This document shows positions 55,524 to 63,946 of a stretch of 64,000 nucleotides of DNA, in pieces. Source of the DNA: DTPU01 sp963827855. Its GTDB lineage: Bacteria; Planctomycetota; Phycisphaerae; Sedimentisphaerales; Anaerobacaceae. The stretch lies in contig CAWHBY010000002.1 of the NCBI GenBank assembly GCA_963827855.1, forward strand, positions 124,001-188,000, in the 5' to 3' direction. The notes beneath the pieces were generated by a model, which saw only the letters and a list, made by a program, of their open reading frames with translations, made no database searches and was not told the origin of the DNA. Position 1 is the stretch's first letter. Every line of letters begins with the position of its first letter. Position numbers and translations under genes: made by a program.

Positions 55524-55919
55524 ATGGCATCGACTAAGATTCTGATCGTAGATGATGATCCGGATATCACAGAAGCCATGCGCGTGGTCCTGGAGAACCG
55601 CGGCTATCAAGTCGATAGCGCGACCGACAGTGTTAAGGCCATGGAACGGATTGAGGGCCGAAGGCCGGACCTGATCATCCTGGACGTGATGATGACCACA
55701 CCCCAGGAGGGATTCACCTTGTCCCGCGCGCTGAAGCAGGACCCTTCAACGCGGGCGATCCCCATCCTGATGCTGACGGCCGTCAAGGACAAGACCGGGA
55801 TCGACTTTGCCCCTGAGGCCGGAGACGAGTCCTGGCTCCCCGTGGAAGGGTTCCTGGACAAGCCGGTCCGCCCGGATGTGCTCCTTCAGAAGGTCGAAGC
55901 CCTTCTCCGCAACGCCTGA
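55524..55919 (+). CDS. Single-domain response regulator (CheY-like)
   Basis: Protein of 131 residues consisting only of a receiver domain. Acid pocket DDDPD, phospho-acceptor Asp in LIILDVMM at about residue 54, Thr/Ser in MLTAV and the conserved Lys in FLDKPVRP are all present. An insertion between alpha4 and beta5 (DFAPEAGDESWLPVEG) is longer than in CheY. It has no output domain, so it acts through protein contacts, perhaps with the upstream kinase or a chaperone. Last gene of the hydrogenase operon. Confidence 0.85.
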   Translation: MASTKILIVDDDPDITEAMRVVLENRGYQVDSATDSVKAMERIEGRRPDLIILDVMMTTPQEGFTLSRALKQDPSTRAIPILMLTAVKDKTGIDFAPEAGDESWLPVEGFLDKPVRPDVLLQKVEALLRNA

Positions 55920-56030
55920 TCCTCGAAGACGCCTCTCGGATCGTGTCGGAGACTGCGCGGGTGATTCACATGGCAACCCCATAGGGCTGCAGGGATTCTG
56001 CGCGTGTTCCTATTGACACTTCCCCGTCTG

Positions 56031-56046
56031 TGGCTTACTTGTTGCT
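56031..56046 (+). promoter_or_regulatory. Sigma-54 promoter of the formate operon
   Basis: TGGCTT-N5-TTGCT at 56031-56046 has the exact GG-N10-GC spacing and matches TGGCAC-N5-TTGCW at most positions. The predicted start at about 56057 gives a 56-base leader. The NtrC-type gene 5 kb upstream is the natural activator. The 193-bp gap also contains GTGT/ACAC half-sites near 56005-56018. Confidence 0.6.
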
Positions 56047-56112
56047 GTTTGCTTCTTGTGAACTAGGGATGGGGATGGTTGTGAACCATATATAGGGATA
56101 GAGGTGAAGGTT

Positions 56113-57396
56113 ATGTCTGCTACTATTGTGAAACTGCCAAGTACAAGTCGTTGGGTCATCGCCCTGGCCGGGATCATCATGCAACTGATCTTGGGGACGA
56201 TCTACGCCTGGAGTGTTTTCAAGAAGCCCTTCATGGCGGCCCACGGATGGTCCAATGAGCAGGTTGGCCTTGCATTTACACTAGTCATTCTGTTTCTCGG
56301 TGTGGCGGCCGCCTTTGGAGGCAGGTTCGTGGACAAGGCCGGTGCGAGAAAGGTCGCCACGGTTGCAGCGATTCTCTTCGGGATTGGCACGATCCTGACG
56401 GGTGTAGCCGACAAAATGGGGTCTCTGGCTATGCTGTACGTCGGTTACGGCGTCATCGGCGGAATCGGCAACGGCCTTGGATATATAACTCCGATCGCGG
56501 TGCTCGTGCGGTGGTTCCCTGACAAGCGGGGCTTCATCACAGGACTGGCAGTCATGGGGTTCGGATTTGGGGCCGCCATCATGGGGCAGATTGCCCCGCT
56601 CATGATTCCCAAGACCGGTATGGTAAACGGAGTCCTGAGCATTACAGAGAATGGACTGGGGCTGGCCAACACCTTTTACATCTTTGGCGGCGTGTTTCTG
56701 GTCGCCCTGTTGGTGGCTGCCCAGTACCTGAACAATCCGCCGGCAGAATGGACTCCGCCGGCCAGTGCCCAGAAGAAGGCGGCTGCGGCGACCGCAACGG
56801 CCTCCATGGACCTCCGGGGGGCGTTGAGGATGCCGCAGTTCTACATCCTCTGGTTGATTCTCTTCATCAACGTGACAGCGGGAATCGCCTTGATCAGCAA
56901 TCTCTCTCCCCTGGCCCAGGACGCCTGTGGGATCAGTGCGGTAGCGGCGGGCACGGTGATCTTCATCACGTCGCTCTTCAACGGCCTGGGCCGGATCTTC
57001 TGGTCGTCCCTGTCGGACAAGCTGGGCAGGAAAGGTGTCTTCATGCTGATTCTCGGCACCCAGGTTCCGCTGTTTGTCCTGCTTCCGCAGGTGGGCAATA
57101 TCGTGGTCTTCACCGCGGTGGCGTGTTACATCCTGGCCTGCTATGGAGGCGGATTCGCCACCATGCCGGCCTACGCGGCGGATACCTTTGGCACCAAGAA
57201 CATGGGCAGTATCTACGGCAAGATCCTCCTGGCGTGGGCTGCGGCAGGCGTTGCCGGGCCTATGCTGATGGAGAAGATCAAGAGCAGTTCCGGCTCCTTC
57301 AAGATGGCCATCTACGTGGCGGCGGCCCTGCTGGCCGTAGGATTTGTCATCAATCTACTATACCGCAAACCCGGCGTGCCGGCTCCGAAGCAATAG
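56113..57396 (+). CDS. OFA-family MFS transporter, probable formate/oxalate transporter
   Basis: Protein of 427 residues with twelve predicted transmembrane helices. The opening SRWVIALAGIIMQLILGTIYAWSVF and the GGRFVDKAGARKV loop are typical of the oxalate/formate antiporter family. The second half has the A-like loop SLSDKLGRKGVF. It is the first gene of the formate dehydrogenase operon, which favours formate exchange. Oxalate or another monocarboxylate remains possible. The ATG at 56113 is used; a GTG at 56104 is in frame. Confidence 0.87.
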   Translation: MSATIVKLPSTSRWVIALAGIIMQLILGTIYAWSVFKKPFMAAHGWSNEQVGLAFTLVILFLGVAAAFGGRFVDKAGARKVATVAAILFGIGTILTGVADKMGSLAMLYVGYGVIGGIGNGLGYITPIAVLVRWFPDKRGFITGLAVMGFGFGAAIMGQIAPLMIPKTGMVNGVLSITENGLGLANTFYIFGGVFLVALLVAAQYLNNPPAEWTPPASAQKKAAAATATASMDLRGALRMPQFYILWLILFINVTAGIALISNLSPLAQDACGISAVAAGTVIFITSLFNGLGRIFWSSLSDKLGRKGVFMLILGTQVPLFVLLPQVGNIVVFTAVACYILACYGGGFATMPAYAADTFGTKNMGSIYGKILLAWAAAGVAGPMLMEKIKSSSGSFKMAIYVAAALLAVGFVINLLYRKPGVPAPKQ

Positions 57397-57416
57397 TGCT
57401 GCAAAGAGGTGAGATC

Positions 57417-58286
57417 ATGGTGAAAACGAAGAAGGCTTCGCCCGTGGGCGGACAGGCGAGCCAGAGGCATCTATACGAGCCGTTTCATTGCAGGATCGAG
57501 GCCGTCCAGGACCTGACTCCTGCGGAGAGGCTGTTTCGGCTGATCCGGCTGGACGGACAGTTGTTCGGTCACAGGCCGGGGCAGTTCATGATGGTATCCG
57601 TGGAGGGTATCGGCGAGGCCCCCATCTCCGTCTCCTCATCCCCCACGCGAGGGGGGCATCTGGATCTCGGGATCCGCAAGACCGGGGTCCTGACCGCGGC
57701 GATGCATGCCATGCAGGCGGGTGATCAATTGGGTCTTCGTGGGCCTTTCGGGACTTGCTTCGACACCGATGGGATGAAAGGCAAGGACCTGCTGCTGATC
57801 AGCGGCGGTTGCGGTCTGGCCCCCATGCGGGCCCTGATTCAGTATGTGGAGGACCGCCGCCGGGACTTCGGACAGGTCACGGTGCTCTATGGCGCCAAGT
57901 CGCCGGCCGACATCCTGTACAAGGAGGAGGTCGCGGCGTGGCAGGGGTCTCAGGTTCTGGCCTGCAGGGTCACCGTAGACAACGTCCCGGGCGGGACCTG
58001 TTGGGACGGCCATGTCGGGCTGATCACCCGCCTGATCCCGCCCCTGCAGATCGATCCCAGCCGGACCGTGGCCGTCATCGTGGGGCCTCCCATCATGTAC
58101 AAGTTCGTGATTCAGGAACTGTTTTCCAAGGGACTCCACGACGCGGACATCATCGTGTCCTTGGAACGCTACATGAAGTGCGGGGTCGGCAAGTGTGGCC
58201 ACTGCACGATCGACCATCTTTACTGCTGCATGGACGGTCCGGTCTTCCGGCTGGACCAGGTCGCCAGTGTCAAGGGGGCCCTATGA
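57417..58286 (+). CDS. Formate dehydrogenase-associated FAD/NAD(P) subunit (HydG paralogue)
   Basis: Protein of 289 residues in the same family as the product starting at 52110: HRPGQFMMVSVEGIGEAPIS, LLLISGGCGLAPMRALI and MKCGVGKCGHCTIDHLYCCM. It should pass electrons from the formate dehydrogenase to NAD(P)+. AGAGGTGAG precedes the ATG. The stop overlaps the catalytic subunit's start (ATGA), so the two are made in equal amounts. Confidence 0.9.
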   Translation: MVKTKKASPVGGQASQRHLYEPFHCRIEAVQDLTPAERLFRLIRLDGQLFGHRPGQFMMVSVEGIGEAPISVSSSPTRGGHLDLGIRKTGVLTAAMHAMQAGDQLGLRGPFGTCFDTDGMKGKDLLLISGGCGLAPMRALIQYVEDRRRDFGQVTVLYGAKSPADILYKEEVAAWQGSQVLACRVTVDNVPGGTCWDGHVGLITRLIPPLQIDPSRTVAVIVGPPIMYKFVIQELFSKGLHDADIIVSLERYMKCGVGKCGHCTIDHLYCCMDGPVFRLDQVASVKGAL

Positions 58287-60325
58287 AGAAGGTACTGACC
58301 ACCTGTCCCTACTGCGGGACGGGTTGCATGTTTTATCTGGTGGTGGGAGACGACGGCCGCCTGGCGGGAATCGAGCCGAGCCGCGAGCACGTGGTGGCCC
58401 GAGGCCGGCTGTGTGTCAAGGGGTGGAATGCCCACCATTTCGTGAACCATCCGGATCGCCTGACCCATCCGTTGATCCGAAAGAACGGCAAGCTCGAACC
58501 CGCCTCCTGGGACGAGGCCTTGGGATTGGTGGTGACCCGGCTTCAGGCCCTCCAGGCGGCGCACGGCCCGGACAGCATCGCGTTCTTCTCCTCGGCCAAG
58601 ACGACCAACGAAGAAAACTACATGATGATGAAGCTCGCGAGGGCGGTCTTCAAGACCAATAACGTGGACCACTGTGCCCGCCTCTGTCACGCCTCGACCG
58701 TGCTCGGCCTGGCCGCGACCTTCGGGTCCGGGGCCATGACCAACTCGATCTCCTGCATGGAAGAGGCCGATTGCTTCCTGGTGATTGGTTCCAATACGAC
58801 CGAACAGCACCCGTTGATCGGAACGCGGATCGTTGAGAGCGTCGTGAAACGCGGGGCCAAGCTGATCGTGGCGGACAACCGCAAGATCCGGCTGGCCCGG
58901 ATCGCGGATCTGCACATTCGTTGCAGGAACGGCACGGACGTGGCCTTCCTGAACGGGATGATGAACGTGATCCTGTCCGAGGGGATCGAGAACACGGCGT
59001 TCGTCCGGACCCGCACCGAGGGTTTCGAGGATCTCAAGAGGGTCGTGGCGGAGTACCCTCCGCAGAAGACCGCCCAGATCTGCGGCGTCACGCCGGACGA
59101 GATCGTCCGCGCGGCACGCCTGTTCGCCACGGCCGGCAAGGCCATGATCGTGTATTCCATGGGGATCACGCAGCACACCCACGGCGTGGACAATGTCAAA
59201 AGCTGTGCGAACCTGGTCATGCTGACCGGCCACATCGGCCGGCCAGGCACGGGCGTCAATCCCTTGCGAGGACAGAACAACGTCCAGGGTGCATGTGATA
59301 TGGGGGCGCTGCCGAACGTGTTCACCGGATACCAGAAGGTTGACGACACCGCGGCCCGTGAGAAGTTCGAGAAGGCCTGGGGCGTGGAGAACCTGCCGGA
59401 CAAAACGGGTCTGACCGTGACCACGGCCATCAATGCGGCGGCCGATGGAGGGCTCAAGGGTCTGTATGTCATGGGTGAAAATCCCATGATGTCCGATCCG
59501 GACCAGAATCATGTGGAAGAGGCCCTCAGGAAGCTCGACTTCCTCGTGGTCCAGGATATCTTCCCCACGCCCACCAGCGAATTGGCCCATGTGGTCTTGC
59601 CTGCCACCTCTTATGCGGAGAAGGACGGGACCTTTACATCCACGGAGCGGCGGGTCCAGCGTGTCCGACAGGCCGTGGAACCCATCGGCCAGAGTAGGTC
59701 CGACTGGGAGATCCTGGGCGAGTTGGCCCGGCGGGCCGGGTACGATCGGATGCAGTACGCCTCCCCAGCGGCGATCATGGACGAGATCGCCCAGGTCACG
59801 CCGATCTATGGAGGCGTGTCCTACGACCGGATCGACCGGCTCGGACTGCAGTGGCCGTGTCCGAACAAGGAGCACGCGGGCACGCCGGTCCTTCACATCG
59901 GCAAGTTCACACGGGGTCCGGGCCTGTTCAGTCCCGCCCCCTACAAGCCCTCGGTGGAATTGCCGGACGAGGAGTATCCGTTTGTCCTGAGCACGGGCCG
60001 GTGCTACTGGCACTTCCACACGGGGACCATGACGCGGCGGTCCCAGTTGCTCCACCGCGAGGAACGGTTCCCCTATGTGGAGATCAGCCCGGCCGACGCC
60101 CGGAGGCTTACCATCCGCGATCGCGCGTGGGTCTATGTGAGCACGCGCCGGGGCGAGGTCAAGGCCATGGCCCGCGTCACGGACGTGGCCAAGGAGGGGG
60201 TTCTGTTCATGCCGTTCCACTTCGAAGAAGGGCCGGCCAACCGCCTCACGATCAACGCCTTGGACCCCGTGGCCAAGATCCCGGAGTACAAGGTTTGTGC
60301 CGCCACGATAAGGAGCGCGTCATGA
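58283..60325 (+). CDS. fdhA: Formate dehydrogenase catalytic subunit (Mo/W-bis-PGD, Cys type)
   Basis: Protein of 680 residues without an export signal. The N-terminal 4Fe-4S site is CPYCGTGCMF ... RGRLCVKG. The active-site segment NNVDHCARLCHASTVLGLA carries Cys where E. coli FdhF has selenocysteine, with the catalytic His next to it. IVYSMGITQHTHGVDN, LRGQNNVQGACDMG and the C-terminal molydopterin-binding ANRLTINALDP are standard. It oxidises formate or reduces CO2. The partners on both sides are hydrogenase-type gamma and beta subunits, not FdsB/NuoF-type, which makes an NAD(P)-linked cytoplasmic complex likely. Confidence 0.92.
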   Translation: MKKVLTTCPYCGTGCMFYLVVGDDGRLAGIEPSREHVVARGRLCVKGWNAHHFVNHPDRLTHPLIRKNGKLEPASWDEALGLVVTRLQALQAAHGPDSIAFFSSAKTTNEENYMMMKLARAVFKTNNVDHCARLCHASTVLGLAATFGSGAMTNSISCMEEADCFLVIGSNTTEQHPLIGTRIVESVVKRGAKLIVADNRKIRLARIADLHIRCRNGTDVAFLNGMMNVILSEGIENTAFVRTRTEGFEDLKRVVAEYPPQKTAQICGVTPDEIVRAARLFATAGKAMIVYSMGITQHTHGVDNVKSCANLVMLTGHIGRPGTGVNPLRGQNNVQGACDMGALPNVFTGYQKVDDTAAREKFEKAWGVENLPDKTGLTVTTAINAAADGGLKGLYVMGENPMMSDPDQNHVEEALRKLDFLVVQDIFPTPTSELAHVVLPATSYAEKDGTFTSTERRVQRVRQAVEPIGQSRSDWEILGELARRAGYDRMQYASPAAIMDEIAQVTPIYGGVSYDRIDRLGLQWPCPNKEHAGTPVLHIGKFTRGPGLFSPAPYKPSVELPDEEYPFVLSTGRCYWHFHTGTMTRRSQLLHREERFPYVEISPADARRLTIRDRAWVYVSTRRGEVKAMARVTDVAKEGVLFMPFHFEEGPANRLTINALDPVAKIPEYKVCAATIRSAS

Positions 60326-61314
60326 AGCGTCTGACCGAAGCGCAGGTCGCATCGTTTTTTAAGTCACTGGAATCCGAATATGACGTACGGGTGCCTGTCC
60401 TCCTGCACGACGGCACGCGGTCCCTGGGCCGGATCGGGGACGGCCCCCTGGCCCTGAAGGGTGGTCGGCTGCCGCAAAAGCCGACCCAGTCGTTCTTCCC
60501 CCAGATGGAGGTGATCCTGAGTCTCCAGGGCAAGGACATCCGGTTGCCCAAGCCCGGGGACCGGCCCCTGTTGGTGGTCGGGTTTACGGCCGAGGATCTG
60601 GACGGTCTGGCCTTCATCGATCGATTCTATGGTGAGACGTTCCGCGATACCGTGTACTTTGGCAAGCGGGATCACGCGGTCGTGGCGGCCGTGACCGGCC
60701 GGTGTGGTCCGGACGACACGGTTTTGAAGACCTCCGGCGGAAAAGGGGACATCGAGCTGGTCTGTGACGGACGGGATTACATCCTGTTGGGCTGGTCCGA
60801 GGCCGGAAAGGCCCTGGCGGACAGGGCCCCGGGCTTGTCGGACGTGACCCAAGCCCAGGTCGATGCAATCGGGGCCGAGGCCGCTTCCACCCTGCGAGAG
60901 GACCAGGATCTGCTGGAGAAGGCCTCCAGGCTCCTGTTGGACAACAAGGTTCCGGATGAGTTCTGGGACCGAATCGCCGACCGGTGCATTGCCTGCACGA
61001 GCTGCAATCTCGTCTGTCCCACGTGCACGTGCTTTGATGTATTCGACCGCAAGGCGGACGGGCGGGAAGAGCGATGGCGGATGTGGGACTCCTGCCAACT
61101 GGATGGATTCATGCGAGAGGCCAGCGGCCACAACCCCATGGGCAAGGAGGGGACTCGTACGCGGCGGCGGATCCACCACAAGCTCGGTGCGGATCCCCGG
61201 AGATGGGGACAGATCACCTGCGTGCTCTGCGGACGCTGCGACGAGGTGTGTCCGACGGGCATCGGAATCAAGGCGGTCTGTCGAGAGATGATGGAAAGAC
61301 ACGGGACCCCGTAG
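60322..61314 (+). CDS. Formate dehydrogenase-associated dicluster ferredoxin subunit (HydB/AsrA-like)
   Basis: Protein of 330 residues. Two 4Fe-4S sites: CIACTSCNLVCPTCTCF and CVLCGRCDEVCPTGI. The region WRMWDSCQLDGFMREASG between them parallels that of the hydrogenase beta subunit (KRCWDGCLLDGFTKVAGN), although the N-terminal halves have diverged. It bridges FdhA and the flavin subunit. It starts inside the fdhA stop (ATGA). Confidence 0.88.
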   Translation: MKRLTEAQVASFFKSLESEYDVRVPVLLHDGTRSLGRIGDGPLALKGGRLPQKPTQSFFPQMEVILSLQGKDIRLPKPGDRPLLVVGFTAEDLDGLAFIDRFYGETFRDTVYFGKRDHAVVAAVTGRCGPDDTVLKTSGGKGDIELVCDGRDYILLGWSEAGKALADRAPGLSDVTQAQVDAIGAEAASTLREDQDLLEKASRLLLDNKVPDEFWDRIADRCIACTSCNLVCPTCTCFDVFDRKADGREERWRMWDSCQLDGFMREASGHNPMGKEGTRTRRRIHHKLGADPRRWGQITCVLCGRCDEVCPTGIGIKAVCREMMERHGTP

Positions 61315-61395
61315 AGCGGGATTCCTTGCTCGTTCAAGCACGCCATGCAAGGGTGCACAATCTGCCTGACTCAATCGGTGAATGTGACTGGGAAT

Positions 61396-61419
61396 CGATA
61401 TGTTAGGGCCGACATATCG
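61396..61419. promoter_or_regulatory. ModE-type operator
   Basis: CGATATGT-N8-ACATATCG is a perfect 8-bp inverted repeat. It agrees with the E. coli modA operator (CGTTATAT-N8-ACATAACG) in length, spacing and most positions. It lies 25 bp before the small Cys-rich gene and upstream of a ModE homologue, so molybdate-status or autoregulation is likely. Confidence 0.7.
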
Positions 61420-61443
61420 CGGAGACAAGGTGAAGGAGTATTC

Positions 61444-61635
61444 ATGAAATCGCAAGAGGAATTGGCACAGGCTGTCCTCGAACGGTCCAAGCCTGTGAAT
61501 GGCCGCAAGACCCTTGCCTGTGCAGAGGCGTTCCGCCTTGCCGCCGAACTGGGCGTCGAGGCCATCCAGATTGGTCGCATTTGCGATCAACAGGACATAC
61601 GTATCTGCGGTTGTCAGCTTGGCTGTTTTTCGTAG
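61444..61635 (+). CDS. Small conserved Cys-rich protein associated with molybdenum-enzyme genes
   Basis: Protein of 63 residues. It contains TLACAEAFRLAAELGVEA and IQIGRICDQQDIRICGCQLG followed by CFS at the C-terminus. Cysteines lie at about residues 26, 47, 55, 57 and 61. From memory, similar small proteins or domains occur beside molybdenum-enzyme genes, but I know of no assigned function. GAAGGAG lies before the ATG. It is between the ModE operator and modE, suggesting a role in Mo/W cofactor handling or sensing. Confidence 0.7.
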   Translation: MKSQEELAQAVLERSKPVNGRKTLACAEAFRLAAELGVEAIQIGRICDQQDIRICGCQLGCFS

Positions 61636-61652
61636 TGGGGTAGGTGCCAATC

Positions 61653-62003
61653 ATGGACAAGCTGAAGCCGAGGGTCAAGCTGTGGTTGAACAGTGAGGGT
61701 GCCGAGGGTGTGTTCGGGGACGGCAAATACCGGCTGCTCGAAGGCATTGAGACGACGGGATCGTTGCGTGCCGCCTGCGAACGACTGCACATCAGCTATC
61801 GAAAGGCGTGGGGCGATCTGAAGAAAGCTCAAGACGCCTTGGGCATCGTCCTGCTCGACCAGCGCCGCGGCGGTCACCACGGCGGCTGCACGGTGCTCAC
61901 AGAACAAGGAAGACGATGGATACAGGCTTACAGCCGCTTTCGCCGGGATGTCGAGGCCGCAGTAGAGGCGTCTTTCGAGGCGTTTATCAGCGAGGTCAGG
62001 TAG
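61653..62003 (+). CDS. ModE-like winged-helix regulator lacking molbindin domains
   Basis: LysR-type winged-helix protein of 116 residues that matches only the N-terminal DNA-binding domain of ModE: LLEGIETTGSLRAACERLHI, SYRKAWGDLKKAQDALG, and a wing with GGHHGGCTVLTEQGRR. The molybdate-binding C-terminal domains are absent, so either it senses nothing itself or another protein supplies the signal. The ATG at 61653 is used (a GTG at 61644 is in frame). The stop is immediately followed by the ATG of a pseudopilin gene. Confidence 0.85.
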   Translation: MDKLKPRVKLWLNSEGAEGVFGDGKYRLLEGIETTGSLRAACERLHISYRKAWGDLKKAQDALGIVLLDQRRGGHHGGCTVLTEQGRRWIQAYSRFRRDVEAAVEASFEAFISEVR

Positions 62004-62840
62004 ATGAATCAACTTTCGACAGCGGCCTGGCCACGGGACCGGCGAGGATTCAGTCTGATCGAGATTCTTGTCGTGATCTCGATCGTGAGCATTCTGGCAG
62101 CCATCGCCATGCCCGCGCTGGCCCGCGCCCGGTCGGTGGCGAAACAGACCGTCTGTCAGAGCCGGCTTCGCCAATGGGGCCTGGCCTTTGCCGCGTATAC
62201 TGCGGAGAATTCCGGGTTCTACCCGCACGCCGACGGCAGAGACCGTTGCGGAGATCATGAACCGTTCACTCCCGAGGGAGTGGCTGACTACTGGTTCGGA
62301 TGGGTGGATGTCCTTGCCCCCCTGATGGGCGAGAAGCCATGGCGCGATCATAAGAGGGGCGGGTATCCCGGCGTCAAGACAGTGTTCCAGTGTCCATCCT
62401 CGCAACTGGGCCCCGAATCGCTGTATTCGTACAAGCCGTTGCGGAATGGATTCTTCTCGTACGCCATGAATTCCTGCCTGGAACTGGATTTCAACTGCTG
62501 GGCTCCCTATGACCAGCCGGGCGGCAACACCATGCCGAGCTTTCTGAATACGGCGAGGATCAAGACCCCCGGACGTACGATCCTGCTCTTTGACCAGTTG
62601 CTGGACCCCCGCAAAGGATACGGTGGCGACACGCTCAACCGATCGGCCGGCCGTAACTGCGGCAGTTACCCCAAGGCATTCAGTGCCCGCCATGCCAGGA
62701 CAAAGGACACGCTGGGCGGATTCATCCTTTACTGTGACTACCACGTGGCATGGAAACAAACCGTCTGGAAGGCCGACTGGCCTGTTACTCCCGATTTCGA
62801 GGCACCGCCCAGAGGCGATCCGGACTGGTACCCGTATTGA
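62004..62840 (+). CDS. Pseudopilin-like protein with prepilin N-methylation motif
   Basis: Protein of 278 residues. The type III/IV signal RRGFSLIEILVVISIVSILAA (G|F cleavage, Glu5) is at residues 13-33, followed by MPALARARSVAKQTVCQSRLRQWG, the common planctomycete pseudopilin layout. The body is a large C-terminal globular domain ending LGGFILYCDYHVAWKQ, a variant of the H-x9-DG tail. It would be processed by a prepilin peptidase and inserted in a type II secretion-like pseudopilus. It begins one base after the modE stop. Confidence 0.87.
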   Translation: MNQLSTAAWPRDRRGFSLIEILVVISIVSILAAIAMPALARARSVAKQTVCQSRLRQWGLAFAAYTAENSGFYPHADGRDRCGDHEPFTPEGVADYWFGWVDVLAPLMGEKPWRDHKRGGYPGVKTVFQCPSSQLGPESLYSYKPLRNGFFSYAMNSCLELDFNCWAPYDQPGGNTMPSFLNTARIKTPGRTILLFDQLLDPRKGYGGDTLNRSAGRNCGSYPKAFSARHARTKDTLGGFILYCDYHVAWKQTVWKADWPVTPDFEAPPRGDPDWYPY

Positions 62841-62890
62841 ATTGAAGGTGGTGTAAGAAGGACAATTTGTGTTTTTAGGAGGAACGGAAG

Positions 62891-63946
62891 ATGTTGAGTG
62901 CCAGCAGAAGAAACATAATGATCATGGTCGTGATGGTTAGCGTCTGGGGCGTACCGCCGTGCATCGCCGAAGAGGCTGTTTTGACCATCCGGGAGATTCA
63001 GTATACCGAGTCCCCGGACGGGGCCAGCCCCCGCAACGGGCAGGTCATTGATTGCGCCGGAGGCATCGTGGTCTCTAAAGTGGAGGGCAAACGTCCCCGG
63101 CTGCTACTGCAGGACCCCAATGCCCTCGACGGCTGGGGCGGCATCCAGGTCAAGGGCTGGGTCAGTGACGCCTTCGCGGGCGTGAGCGTAGGGGACTGGG
63201 TGGAACTCCGGCATGTCTTCGTCGAGGAAAACCGCGGCACGACGTTCCTGCAATACTGGGGCGACAATCCAGACGGTTCCCTGCCGACTCTGACAGTCAT
63301 CAGCCGGGGCCACACTCTTCCTCCTCCGCTCCTTGTCGATGCGAACGACATCAAAGCGCCGGAGTATCTTCCCCTGGAAGACGTCTGGACCGTCACCGAT
63401 CATGGCGCCGAGAGATTCGAGTCCATGCTCGTGCAGGTTCGGGATGTGGTCGTGGTCGAGCTGGGAATGGGCAAGGCTCAGGACAACTATGTGCTTCAGT
63501 CGGTCCGCGAGCCGAACGATCCCAAAGCCCGTTGCTGGGCGAGCGATTACAGCAACCAGGATCGGCAGCAAACCGACCTTGTCCTGCCGGGGATCGAGGC
63601 TGGACGGCGTCTGCGGGCCCTGACCGGTCTGATCGAGCAGTACACGAACCTGGGCGATGGTTTTGATTACTACCAGCTCCTGACGTTGAGCAAAACGAAC
63701 ATCGTGGGGCTTTGTCCGGCCGATCTGGATCAGGACGGCGACGTGGACCTCCGGGATTACGAGACCTTCACCGGGCAGTGGCTCTCGCCGTCCTTGCCCC
63801 TGGTGGCGGACCTGAACGGAGACGGAAAGGTGGATCCTGCGGATCTCGATCTGTTCAATGCCGCCTGGAAGCAGGCAGACGCAAACGGCGATGGTATCGT
63901 AAACGGAGATGATCTTGATAGACGATTGAAAGGAGACTTGCAGTGA
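62891..63946 (+). CDS. Secreted protein with C-terminal dockerin type I-like repeats
   Basis: Protein of 351 residues with a signal peptide (IMIMVVMVSVWGVPPCIA). The central 220 residues look like an OB-like/endonuclease-associated beta domain (GQVIDCAGGIVVSKVEGKRP, WGGIQVKGWVSDAFAG). The C-terminus carries calcium-binding repeats LDQDGDVDLRDYETF, LNGDGKVDPADLDLF and ANGDGIVNGDDLDRR. In this phylum dockerin-like tails are widespread and not tied to cellulosomes. AGGAGGAA precedes the ATG. It overlaps the next start. Confidence 0.8.
   Translation: MLSASRRNIMIMVVMVSVWGVPPCIAEEAVLTIREIQYTESPDGASPRNGQVIDCAGGIVVSKVEGKRPRLLLQDPNALDGWGGIQVKGWVSDAFAGVSVGDWVELRHVFVEENRGTTFLQYWGDNPDGSLPTLTVISRGHTLPPPLLVDANDIKAPEYLPLEDVWTVTDHGAERFESMLVQVRDVVVVELGMGKAQDNYVLQSVREPNDPKARCWASDYSNQDRQQTDLVLPGIEAGRRLRALTGLIEQYTNLGDGFDYYQLLTLSKTNIVGLCPADLDQDGDVDLRDYETFTGQWLSPSLPLVADLNGDGKVDPADLDLFNAAWKQADANGDGIVNGDDLDRRLKGDLQ

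Noticed and set aside
56011..56041. Sigma-70 promoter (TTGACA at 56013) upstream of the formate transporter
   Set aside because: The hexamer at the right distance (TACTTG) is a poor -10; the overlapping sigma-54 element is a better explanation.
58220..60220. 666-codon open frame antisense to the formate dehydrogenase gene
   Set aside because: Shadow of fdhA; His/Asp/Gly-rich composition with no family resemblance.
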